From positions 1 through 20,557 of the forward strand of contig CAVGWF010000065.1 of assembly GCA_963632825.1 (NCBI GenBank): DNA of 20,557 bases. Direction: 5' to 3'. The notes under the pieces were generated by a model. It worked only from the letters and a program-made list of their open reading frames with translations, was not told where the DNA came from and ran no database searches. Below are positions 7,216 through 13,761 of this stretch, in pieces. Numbering within the stretch: position 1 is the first letter of the stretch; each line of letters starts with the position of its first letter. The position numbers and the translations under genes were made by a program. This DNA is from F23-B02 sp963632825. GTDB lineage: Bacteria; Bacillota; Clostridia; Oscillospirales; Oscillospiraceae.

Positions 7216-8103
7216 GTGAGAGGGTTCTTTAAGGCATTGTTTGCAGGAGGGGCAGCGCTTGCGATACTGCTTTCCTTTTCGTTCGGCGCGCTTGCGATAG
7301 GCTTTGATGCCGAAAAGACATATGACTCGGTGTTCGTCCTGCAGTCGGGCGACGCGCTCGGCAGCGGCTTTGCGTTCGGCGAAAACGCGATAATAACAAA
7401 CGCCCATGTCATTTCCGACAGTACTCAGATATATGTGACCGACCACGACGGCAATACGACCGAGGGCCGCCTTGCAGCGATCGACGAGGAGCTTGACCTT
7501 GCCGTTATCGGCGTAGACGGCGCATCGTACACGCCGATAAAGCCGGCGGATCTGTCCAAGATAGCGTCGGGCGACGATGTGTATGCCATCGGCGCGCCCA
7601 ACAGCATGGCGTATACGCTGACCAAGGGCGTTATATCGTCCAAGGAGCGCACAGCCGGAGACAAGGTGTATATCCAGACCGATGCAGCCATAAACCGCGG
7701 CAACAGCGGCGGACCGCTGCTGGATGACGCAGGGTGTGTCGTCGGGGTAAACTCGCTTAAAATGTCCGACAGCGAGGGCATAGGGCTTGCAATACCTATA
7801 GACACCGTTAAAAGCTTTCTGACGGCAAACGGCATTTCACTCACCGGTGACGGTACGATAGACGGAACCCTCACGCCGCAGGAGGACGCGCCGCAGCAGA
7901 GCGCTTCACCGGCACCGACCGAGGATGAGGCACCCGCAAGGTCGGGCGCATCGGTCAGCGTTATACTTTGGTGTGCGCTTGGCGCATCGGTGCTTTTGAA
8001 CATCGTTCTGATAGTTGTACTGGTGTTCAGAAAGAGAAAAAATATAGATGTCAAATACGATCCCAAGGAGCGTACGGATTTCGACATTGATATATTGGAG
8101 TAA
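7216..8103 (+). CDS. Secreted, membrane-tethered trypsin-like (S1C/HtrA-type) serine protease without PDZ domain
   Basis: 295 aa from a GTG start with GGAGG 7 bases upstream. A signal peptide covers residues 1-28. The catalytic triad is visible as H64 (TNAHV), D94 (ELDLAVIG) and S164 (GNSGGPLL), the pattern of the HtrA-like S1C family. There is no PDZ domain; instead a Pro/Ala/Glu-rich stalk (215-245) leads to a membrane helix (about 247-270) and a short basic then acidic cytoplasmic tail ending DFDIDILE. The protease domain should therefore sit outside the cell, tethered to the membrane. It lies between the E2 and JAMM genes with gaps of 15 and 5 bases, which points to a shared function, perhaps relaying or processing envelope signals. 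The substrate is unknown. Confidence 0.92.
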   Translation: MRGFFKALFAGGAALAILLSFSFGALAIGFDAEKTYDSVFVLQSGDALGSGFAFGENAIITNAHVISDSTQIYVTDHDGNTTEGRLAAIDEELDLAVIGVDGASYTPIKPADLSKIASGDDVYAIGAPNSMAYTLTKGVISSKERTAGDKVYIQTDAAINRGNSGGPLLDDAGCVVGVNSLKMSDSEGIGLAIPIDTVKSFLTANGISLTGDGTIDGTLTPQEDAPQQSASPAPTEDEAPARSGASVSVILWCALGASVLLNIVLIVVLVFRKRKNIDVKYDPKERTDFDIDILE

Positions 8104-8108
8104 CAGTT

Positions 8109-8942
8109 ATGGCAAAAAAGCAGAAGAAAAAGACCGGTAAAAAGACGGCTGAGGCTGTGCCGGAAAATGCCCTGCCGCAGAATATCGTGGCTATGGGCGA
8201 GCATATCGAGGAAAATAAGAATATCTACATATCCCAGCGCACCTATAAGGCGATACACCGCTTTACAAAGGATAAAACCACCATGGAAAGCGGCGGTGTG
8301 CTCGTCGGACGAGTTATAGAGGAGTTTGGGAAAACCAATATAATAATCGACGGCTTCATAGAGGGCAAGCACTGCGAGGCAACGCCCACGACGCTTAAAT
8401 TCACGCACGAAACATGGGAGCAGATCCACGCGGAGCTCCAGAAGAAGTACCCCGACGAGAAAATACTCGGCTGGATACACACGCATCCGGACTTCGGCAT
8501 TTTCCTGTCCGAGTACGATAAGTTCATTCAGTCGAATTTCTTTAACGGCGAGGATCAGATAGCCTACGTCGTCGACCCGATACAGCACATTGAGGGCTTT
8601 TATTTCTGGATAAACGGCAATATTGAGCGGTGCAAGGGCTTCTATGTTTTCGATAAGACCGGCACCAAGATAACGGTGACCGAGGAACCGGAGCCCGAAC
8701 CCGCGCCCGCCGGAGGCTCGACGCTGGGTCTGAAGATCGCCTGTGCGGTCATGGCGGTCGTTATGATGGTTATGATGTTCATGCTGTTTACGCAGAAAGC
8801 GGCAATAGACAGGCTTGAAAACACCGTTGAGCAGCATCAGCTATACCTGAGTATGATATTCGGTCAGCAGACCGTCGTCGAACCCGAGCAGTCTGCGGAG
8901 CCCTCCGCGACCGCAGAGCCAACGCAGAATATCGGAGGTTAA
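8109..8942 (+). CDS. Membrane-anchored JAMM (JAB1/MPN) deubiquitinase-like metalloprotease 1
   Basis: 277 aa. After a Lys-rich N-terminus, the JAMM domain covers about 38-185 with a complete zinc site: E60 (ESGGVLVG), H124 and H126 (GWIHTHP), S134 and D137, matching HxHx7SxxD. JAMM peptidases hydrolyse isopeptide bonds to ubiquitin-like proteins. An acidic linker leads to one Met-rich membrane helix (206-227), a short coiled coil and a Pro/Glu/Ala-rich tail outside. The catalytic domain is therefore cytoplasmic. GGAG lies 8 bases before the ATG, inside the protease gene. It is clearly paralogous to the second JAMM gene at 9859 through the catalytic domain (shared FTHETW, HTHP, GIFLS-YD, VDP and KGFY blocks) but has a different outer part. 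Confidence 0.93.
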   Translation: MAKKQKKKTGKKTAEAVPENALPQNIVAMGEHIEENKNIYISQRTYKAIHRFTKDKTTMESGGVLVGRVIEEFGKTNIIIDGFIEGKHCEATPTTLKFTHETWEQIHAELQKKYPDEKILGWIHTHPDFGIFLSEYDKFIQSNFFNGEDQIAYVVDPIQHIEGFYFWINGNIERCKGFYVFDKTGTKITVTEEPEPEPAPAGGSTLGLKIACAVMAVVMMVMMFMLFTQKAAIDRLENTVEQHQLYLSMIFGQQTVVEPEQSAEPSATAEPTQNIGG

Positions 8943-8947
8943 TGCAA

Positions 8948-9838
8948 ATGCGAAGCACGGATAAATATATCGGTAAGGTCTGCCCTTACTGCAAGACCGC
9001 CTTTAAGGAAAATGACGACATAGTAATTTGCAGCGAATGCGAGATGCCGCACCATAAGGAGTGCTGGATTGAGAACAAGGGCTGCACTACCTTCGGCTGT
9101 CTCGGAACGATAAAGGCGGCGGACGGAGAGACCGTTCTCATACCGACTGCGGAGCCCTCCGTGAACCGCTTCTGCCCGCGCTGCGGAGCGCCGATAGTCC
9201 CCGGCAACGCCTTCTGCGGAAGCTGCGGCTCACCGGCTTCTCCTTCCGCACCGGCGCCCGCACCGCAGCCTCAGCAAGCGGCATATCAGCCGGTGTATCA
9301 GCAGATACCGCCTCAGCAGCCGCAGTATCAGCAGAACACATATTCGTATACTGCCGGACAGCAGTATACGCAGTACCAGCAGCCGGCGGCACAGCCTCAG
9401 CAGCAGTATTACGGCGGCGGAGCATATATGGGCGGCGACAGAGAGCGCCTTATCGGCGATAATGCGCAGTATTATATGCAGAAATTCAGCCAGATGAAAA
9501 GTCAGGGCAGCAGCATAAGCTGGAACTGGTGCGCATTTCTCGTCTCGCCGTTTTGGATGCTCTACCGCAAGATGTATGGCTACGGTGCCGGACTCCTTGC
9601 CGCGGTGGCCATGCTCGTGCTGCTCAATGCCGCTGCCATTGTTGCAGTGCCCTATATTCTCGTCGGAATGTTCGGCAACTACCTGTATATGCAGCAGATA
9701 GAAAAGCATGAAGCACAGGTTAAAATGCTCGCGGAGCCTGCAAAAACGCAGTATATCCAGACAAACGGCTCGACCAGCACCAATGCCGTTGTCATTGGTA
9801 TTGTCGCATATCTTGCCGTATGCCTTATACTCCTGTGA
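8948..9838 (+). CDS. RING/treble-clef zinc finger plus zinc ribbon membrane protein with DUF2628-like region; candidate E3
   Basis: 296 aa from the ATG at 8948, which has GGAGG 9 bases upstream; the ATG at 8942, overlapping the previous stop, is spaced only 3 bases from it. Residues 12-51 give C12-C15, C28-C31, H35/H36-C39, C46-C51 with a Trp after C39, the cross-brace order of prokaryotic RING/PHD-like fingers. A zinc ribbon follows (C76, C79, C90, C93), then a Gln/Pro/Tyr-rich low-complexity linker (about 98-158). The C-terminal half contains NWCAFLVSPFWMLYRKMY and hydrophobic helices, which resembles the DUF2628 membrane family, and a final helix at the extreme C-terminus. In an operon with E1, E2 and JAMM, the finger is a candidate E3 that brings E2 to a substrate; it could also be only a structural zinc module. 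Confidence 0.85.
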   Translation: MRSTDKYIGKVCPYCKTAFKENDDIVICSECEMPHHKECWIENKGCTTFGCLGTIKAADGETVLIPTAEPSVNRFCPRCGAPIVPGNAFCGSCGSPASPSAPAPAPQPQQAAYQPVYQQIPPQQPQYQQNTYSYTAGQQYTQYQQPAAQPQQQYYGGGAYMGGDRERLIGDNAQYYMQKFSQMKSQGSSISWNWCAFLVSPFWMLYRKMYGYGAGLLAAVAMLVLLNAAAIVAVPYILVGMFGNYLYMQQIEKHEAQVKMLAEPAKTQYIQTNGSTSTNAVVIGIVAYLAVCLILL

Positions 9839-9858
9839 GCGCGGCGGAGGTAAACTGA

Positions 9859-10839
9859 ATGGACGATTTTGAGATTGAGCTTTTAGATACCGGCGATGAG
9901 AAAAGCCCTGAGGCAAAGCTCCCGGTGAATTTCATAACCGTCGGAGAGGTGAGCCCCGACGATGTCAAGGTCTATATAAAGCAGGATGTTTATAAGGCGC
10001 TCGAAAAGTATGCGAGGGTCGATGTCGAGCACGAGCGCGGCACGATAATCCTCGGCGAGTACTGCGAGACGCTTGGTGCGACAAATGTCATGATCTCGAG
10101 CTATATCGAGGCAAAGTACACCGATGCCTCCGCGTCTACGCTGACCTTTACCCATGAGACATGGGACTATGTGCACAAGCGGCAGGATGAGCTGTACCCC
10201 GATAAAAAGATAGTGGGCTGGCAGCATACACATCCGAGCTACGGTATTTTTCTTTCAAATTACGACCTGTTTATTCAGGAAAATTTCTTTGACCTGCCGT
10301 TTCAGGTGGCGTATGTAATAGATCCCGTACAGGATCTGCGCGGCTTCTTCCAGTGGAAAAACGGCAAGATCGAAAAGCTCAAGGGCTTTTACATCTATGA
10401 CGAGGTCGGAAAGCCCATAAAGATAGAGCAAAAGAGCAGGAAAAAGGCTGAGGATAAGCCCAAAGGCTCAAGGCTTGCAGTGACCGTCCTTTCGGCGGTG
10501 ACGGCAGCGTCGCTTATCTTCACAGGCGTCACGCTCGTCAGATATAACCGTCAGCTGCGCACACAGCAGGAGCTTGAGGAGCGGCTTCAGGCGCAGGAGG
10601 AGACCATAAGCCGGCAGAGCGAGACGATAGAGGAGCTCGACGGCAAATACAGCGAGCTGCTCGAGGAGTCGAGCTATGAAACGCACACCGTGAAATACGG
10701 CGAAACGCTTGCCGGCATATGCAGGAGCTACGGTGTAGATTATAAAGAAAACGAAGCGGAGATACTCTCGCTCAACTCCATTTCCGATCCAAACATCATC
10801 TATGTCGGGCAGCAGATAAAAATACCCGTAAATAAATGA
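9859..10839 (+). CDS. Membrane-anchored JAMM metalloprotease 2 with coiled coil and LysM
   Basis: 326 aa. An acidic N-terminus (DDFEIELLDTGDE) precedes a JAMM domain with all ligands: E59, H123, H125, S133, D136. A basic linker and membrane helix (205-227) are followed by a Gln/Glu-rich coiled coil (228-272) and a LysM domain (273-324, HTVKYGETLAGICRSYG ... IYVGQQIKIP). LysM binds peptidoglycan, so the protein would span the membrane with the isopeptidase inside and the tail fixed to the cell wall. GGAGG lies 8 bases before the ATG. It is the last gene before the hairpin at 10841. JAMM fused to LysM through a membrane helix is unusual; each domain call is strong, and the cell-wall sensing role is inference. 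Confidence 0.93.
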   Translation: MDDFEIELLDTGDEKSPEAKLPVNFITVGEVSPDDVKVYIKQDVYKALEKYARVDVEHERGTIILGEYCETLGATNVMISSYIEAKYTDASASTLTFTHETWDYVHKRQDELYPDKKIVGWQHTHPSYGIFLSNYDLFIQENFFDLPFQVAYVIDPVQDLRGFFQWKNGKIEKLKGFYIYDEVGKPIKIEQKSRKKAEDKPKGSRLAVTVLSAVTAASLIFTGVTLVRYNRQLRTQQELEERLQAQEETISRQSETIEELDGKYSELLEESSYETHTVKYGETLAGICRSYGVDYKENEAEILSLNSISDPNIIYVGQQIKIPVNK

Positions 10840-10840
10840 A

Positions 10841-10870
10841 GCCAAAGCCTCCGGCACCGGAGGCTTTGGC
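10841..10870 (+). terminator. Hairpin at the end of the ubiquitin-like operon
   Basis: GCCAAAGCCTCCGG (10841-10854) and its exact complement (10857-10870) form a GC-rich stem two bases after the last stop codon. The following sequence AATTTAAT is not a proper T run, so termination may be partial or the hairpin may protect the mRNA end. Confidence 0.6.
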
Positions 10871-10882
10871 AATTTAATATAC

Positions 10883-10910
10883 TTGAAAAATGCTTCGGCA
10901 GTGGTATAAT
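10883..10910 (+). promoter_or_regulatory. Sigma-A-type promoter of the small membrane protein gene
   Basis: TTGAAA (10883-10888) and a perfect TATAAT (10905-10910) are separated by 16 bases. The predicted start near 10917 leaves a short leader with GGAGG at 10930-10934. Confidence 0.75.
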
Positions 10911-10941
10911 AAGGGCAAATAAAATGTTCGGAGGCAGTGTT

Positions 10942-11289
10942 ATGAAAAAGAAGGTTATTGCAAAATACGATGTTATTGCCGATAAAAAGCAGCCGGAGGA
11001 GATAACAGCGCTGGAGCTGCTTCAGCAGGGAAAGCTCAATAAGCGCACCGTTATTCAGGTCATGCGCAAGGTCGACCTCAGGAAGGTCGGTTTAGTCGCG
11101 GGAGGAGCCGCCGTTGTCATGGGCGCGGTGAGCGTTACCGGAAAGTACTCGTTCTACAAGGGCATAGTTGCGGGTGAATTAAAGCGCCAGCTTGCACCGA
11201 TGAACAAAAAGCTTGATGAGCTGAAGGCTCAGAACGAAGCTTTGAAAAGTGAGCTTGACGAGATAAAGGCTCAGAACGAAGAAGAATAA
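10942..11289 (+). CDS. Small membrane protein with C-terminal coiled coil, unknown function
   Basis: 115 aa. A basic N-terminus (about 48 aa, with ALELLQQGKLNKRTVIQVMRK) is followed by one hydrophobic Ala/Val/Gly-rich helix (about 50-67) and a Lys/Glu-rich coiled coil with repeated DELKAQNE / DEIKAQNE heptads to the end. The start at 10942 is chosen because GGAGG is 7 bases upstream; an in-frame ATG at 10924 lies before that site and very near the predicted transcription start. It has its own promoter and a strong terminator, so it is transcriptionally separate from the ubiquitin-like operon. I do not recognise the family. Confidence 0.75.
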   Translation: MKKKVIAKYDVIADKKQPEEITALELLQQGKLNKRTVIQVMRKVDLRKVGLVAGGAAVVMGAVSVTGKYSFYKGIVAGELKRQLAPMNKKLDELKAQNEALKSELDEIKAQNEEE

Positions 11290-11298
11290 CCAAGCTGA

Positions 11299-11327
11299 AA
11301 AAAAGCAGGTCACAGACCTGCTTTTTT
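11299..11327. terminator. Bidirectional terminator between converging genes
   Basis: A 13-bp stem AAAAAAGCAGGTC / GACCTGCTTTTTT (11299-11311 with 11315-11327) with an ACA loop has an A run on one side and a T run on the other. It can end both the plus-strand gene stopping at 11289 and the minus-strand permease gene stopping at 11335. Confidence 0.85.
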
Positions 11328-11334
11328 CAATACT

Positions 11335-12087
11335 TTAATACTCTCTTGTTCTTACAATAAACCATGAGCCCGCCGTCGTAACGGCAAGGTAGGCAAGAGC
11401 CGTGAACAGCGATTTTCTGAGCTCGTCGGCTGCCACATCTGCGGATGAGAGAGCAGAGCCGGCATTCTCTATCCAGTAGTCGGAGAGCTGTATCTCCCTT
11501 TCTGCGAGCGCGGTGTCGGCAAGCATAAGAATTATGCTCAGCACCATCGGCAGCACCAGACACACCGCAATGGCACCGCCGGTTTTCTGCAAAACGGCGC
11601 TTACAGCGTAAAACAGCGAGGATATTGCAAGCATGACCAATAGCTGGCACAGCAGTATTTTTACCTGCTCACCGGTAAACGCACTGTCGCCCGTGCCCCA
11701 GAATATGAGCCCGACGAGGTAGGAGACAGCCATGCAGAGCACGGTCATGATAACGCAGGCGCACAGGATCGCGATGAGCTTTGAGAAGAATATCTCAAGG
11801 CGCGTGTAGCCGCGCGTTATAATGTTTCGGATAGTGCCGGACATAAAATCCTCACACACGAACAGCGGAATAAAAACGCCGAGCACCATCTTCAGCACGC
11901 TTCCGCTGACAGAGCCCATGAGATTATCCAGCGCGTTCAGATCTGCGGGCAGGACCTCACTGTCGGCATACAGAAGCTGCGAGGTCTCCGCGGACACAAC
12001 GAGCATACCGAGCAGCACCGCAAGGCAGATGTAAAAGCTCCTTTGACGGATGAGCTTGTGAAATTCAAAATGCAGAAGCCTTCCCAT
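11335..12087 (-). CDS. ABC-2 type transporter permease
   Basis: 250 aa from the ATG whose codon is 12087-12085. The N-terminus MGRLLHFEFHKLIRQRSFY is typical of ABC-2 permeases, followed by six hydrophobic segments: near residue 25, around 70-85, then 115-140, 155-180, 185-210 and a final one at 225-245. EDFMSGTIRNIITRGYTR in the first cytoplasmic loop is a common motif of the ABC-2/NatB-like group. An in-frame ATG further upstream lies inside the ATPase gene and would add an implausible 21-aa stretch. The start follows the ATPase stop by one base, so the two are translationally coupled and form an exporter. The substrate is unknown; homologues export antimicrobial peptides or ions. Confidence 0.9.
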   Translation of the reverse strand: MGRLLHFEFHKLIRQRSFYICLAVLLGMLVVSAETSQLLYADSEVLPADLNALDNLMGSVSGSVLKMVLGVFIPLFVCEDFMSGTIRNIITRGYTRLEIFFSKLIAILCACVIMTVLCMAVSYLVGLIFWGTGDSAFTGEQVKILLCQLLVMLAISSLFYAVSAVLQKTGGAIAVCLVLPMVLSIILMLADTALAEREIQLSDYWIENAGSALSSADVAADELRKSLFTALAYLAVTTAGSWFIVRTREY

Positions 12088-12088
12088 A

Positions 12089-12982
12089 TCACTTGCCCAT
12101 CCTTTCAAGAAAGTATTCCTCAAGGCTTGCCGTCTGCACTGCCAGCTCACTTACGCGGATGCCGTGATTTACAAGGAGCCTGTTTATCCGGTCGCTCTTG
12201 TCGACAAGATCGTACAGATACAGACATCCGTTGCCGGTCTTGATGTTGCGTTTATCGGTGAGACATTCAAGCAGCGCGGCGGTCTTGGGAATGTCGTCAG
12301 CCGCTATCTTGAGATGATGGCGGCATTTTACCTGAAGCTCGGGCGCCGTGATCTGCTCGATAAGGACGCCGTCATTTATTATACCGTAGGTCGTGACTAT
12401 CTTTGAAAGCTCATCGAGCAGGTGGCTGGATATGAGGAATGTAACGCCCTTTTTGCGGTTGAGCGCCAGAATAACATCACGAATTTCCTTTATTCCGGCT
12501 GGATCGAGTCCGTTTATCGGCTCGTCGAGCACGAGAAGCTCGGGATGCCCCAGCAGCGCAATGCCGATAGCCAGACGCTGCTTCATGCCGAGAGAGAACT
12601 GACCGGCTTTCTTATTGCCGGCCTCTCCGAGCCCTACAAGGTCGAGTATATCCTCCAGCTCATCGGTACCGCTGCCGGTGAGTATTGCAAAGCGGCGCAG
12701 ATTTTCAAGTGCCGAGCAGCTCTTGTAGATGCATGGGTATTCAAGCAGCGCACCGATACGGTGGCGGGCGGTGTTTTCATCCTCTCCGCCGAAGAGCTCA
12801 ATGCTGCCGCCGGTAGGCATGGCCGCGCCGAGAATAAGGCGCATAAGAGTTGTTTTGCCCGCACCGTTTTTGCCGATAAATCCGTATATCTCGCCCCTGC
12901 GGATCTGCATACTGACGCCCTTGACGGCAAATTTCTCGCCGAACTGCTTTGTGAGATCCTTAGTGCGCAGAATATATTCCAA
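12089..12982 (-). CDS. ABC transporter ATP-binding protein (BcrA/NatA-like)
   Basis: 297 aa from a TTG start with GGAGG 7 bases upstream on the minus strand. Walker A GKNGAGKT is at 37-44, the signature SLGMKQR at 130-136, Walker B LLVLDEP at 149-155 and the H loop in ISSHLLDEL. The C-terminal ~80 aa after the nucleotide-binding domain fit the accessory domain of bacitracin/lantibiotic-type exporter ATPases. It pairs with the downstream permease. The LGMKQRLAIG form of the signature is the one usual in this subfamily. Whether it confers peptide resistance cannot be told from sequence. Confidence 0.92.
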   Translation of the reverse strand: MEYILRTKDLTKQFGEKFAVKGVSMQIRRGEIYGFIGKNGAGKTTLMRLILGAAMPTGGSIELFGGEDENTARHRIGALLEYPCIYKSCSALENLRRFAILTGSGTDELEDILDLVGLGEAGNKKAGQFSLGMKQRLAIGIALLGHPELLVLDEPINGLDPAGIKEIRDVILALNRKKGVTFLISSHLLDELSKIVTTYGIINDGVLIEQITAPELQVKCRHHLKIAADDIPKTAALLECLTDKRNIKTGNGCLYLYDLVDKSDRINRLLVNHGIRVSELAVQTASLEEYFLERMGK

Positions 12983-13000
12983 AGGCTCACCTCCGATTTG

Positions 13001-13028
13001 TTGACATTTAGTTTATAAACTATATAAT
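13001..13028 (+). promoter_or_regulatory. Promoter of trmO
   Basis: TTGACA (13001-13006) and TATAAT (13023-13028) are both perfect and separated by 16 bases. The spacer is filled by a palindrome (13009-13022). Confidence 0.75.
13009..13022. promoter_or_regulatory. Candidate shared operator: perfect 14-bp palindrome
   Basis: TAGTTTATAAACTA is its own reverse complement and fits between the -35 and -10 boxes of the plus-strand promoter, just downstream of the -10 box of the minus-strand promoter. A protein bound here would block both. No cognate regulator gene is adjacent, and AT-rich palindromes can arise by chance. Confidence 0.4.
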
Positions 13029-13052
13029 ATATTATTAAACCGAAAAAATCAA
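13024..13052 (-). promoter_or_regulatory. Promoter of the ABC transporter genes
   Basis: On the minus strand TTGATT (13052-13047) and TATTAT (13029-13024) are separated by 17 bases. Its -10 box overlaps the -10 box of the divergent plus-strand promoter. Confidence 0.65.
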
Positions 13053-13070
13053 CAAGAGCGGGTGAGATAA

Positions 13071-13733
13071 GTGCCGGAAATGAAGATAATAGCGCGAATA
13101 CACACACCTTTTAAAACGAAATTCGGTATACCCCGACAGAGCGGAGTCGCGCCGCAGGTGCACGGAGAGATCGTGTTTGAGCCGGAATACCGCACTGCGG
13201 ATGCCGTTCGCGGCATAGAGGGATACTCACACCTGTGGCTTTTGTGGATGTTTTCCGAAAGCGTCACGGATAAGTGGTCGCCGACGGTGCGCCCGCCGAG
13301 ACTCGGCGGGAATACGCGCATGGGCGTTTTCGCCACACGCTCGCCGTTTCGCCCGAACCCGATCGGACTTTCGTCGGTGGAGCTTGAGCGGGTCGAGTAT
13401 ACGACGGACAGAGGACCGGTTCTCATAGTCCGGGGCGCAGATCTTATGGACGGAACGCCGATATTCGACATAAAGCCTTATATAGCTTATGCCGACTCCC
13501 ATCCGGAGGCAAAGGGCGGCTTTACCGATTCCGCAGCCTTTGAAAAGCTGCGCGTTATGCTGCCGGAGGATGCAGCCGCCGTTCCGGAGGGGCTGGAGAG
13601 CGTTTTGGAAAACGATCCGCGCCCGCGCTATCAGAACGACCCCGACAGGGTCTACGGTATGGAGTATGCCGGATACGAGGTGAAATTCAAAGTAAACGGG
13701 GATACCCTGACGGTGATAAGCATAGAAAAATGA
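13071..13733 (+). CDS. trmO: TrmO: tRNA (m6t6A37) N6-methyltransferase, TsaA/YaeB family
   Basis: 220 aa from a GTG start; an ATG at 13080 is the alternative, but the GGTGAG site favours the GTG. The family hallmark TRSPFRPNPIGLSSVEL is at about residues 88-104, preceded by the conserved GIEGYSHLWLLW and WSPTVRPPRLGG blocks and followed by GADLMDGTPIFDIKPY. TrmO uses S-adenosylmethionine to methylate threonylcarbamoyl-adenosine at position 37 of ANN-decoding tRNAs. The protein includes the extra C-terminal ~75-aa domain seen in full-length members. It is transcribed divergently from the ABC exporter and ends at a terminator shared with the M3-type peptidase gene. Confidence 0.95.
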   Translation: MPEMKIIARIHTPFKTKFGIPRQSGVAPQVHGEIVFEPEYRTADAVRGIEGYSHLWLLWMFSESVTDKWSPTVRPPRLGGNTRMGVFATRSPFRPNPIGLSSVELERVEYTTDRGPVLIVRGADLMDGTPIFDIKPYIAYADSHPEAKGGFTDSAAFEKLRVMLPEDAAAVPEGLESVLENDPRPRYQNDPDRVYGMEYAGYEVKFKVNGDTLTVISIEK

Positions 13734-13761
13734 GACTGTCATTTTTGACAGTCTCATTTTT
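13726..13761. terminator. Bidirectional terminator embedding the trmO stop codon
   Basis: A perfect 16-bp stem (13726-13741 with 13746-13761, TTTT loop) has A5 on its left and T5 on its right end. It contains the trmO stop codon TGA (13731-13733) and ends immediately before the stop codon of the converging gene (13762-13764), so both genes end in it. Confidence 0.9.

Noticed and set aside
8652..8666. DKTGT in JAMM protein 1, identical to the P-type ATPase phosphorylation motif
   Set aside because: It lies in a JAMM domain, the paralog has DEVGK at the same place, and no other ATPase feature is present.
7425..8837. Long minus-strand open frame of 470 codons
   Set aside because: It is a shadow of the protease and JAMM genes, which have motifs, signal sequences and ribosome binding sites; the minus-strand product is low in recognisable structure.
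8924..8942. JAMM protein 1 ends in Gly-Gly, like a mature ubiquitin-like modifier
   Set aside because: The two Gly codons are the GGAGG ribosome binding site of the next gene, and this end is predicted to lie outside the membrane.
9240..9425. Repetitive CAG-rich stretch as a possible tandem repeat array
   Set aside because: It encodes the Gln/Tyr/Pro-rich linker of the RING-like protein; units are irregular and in frame, so it is simple low-complexity coding sequence.
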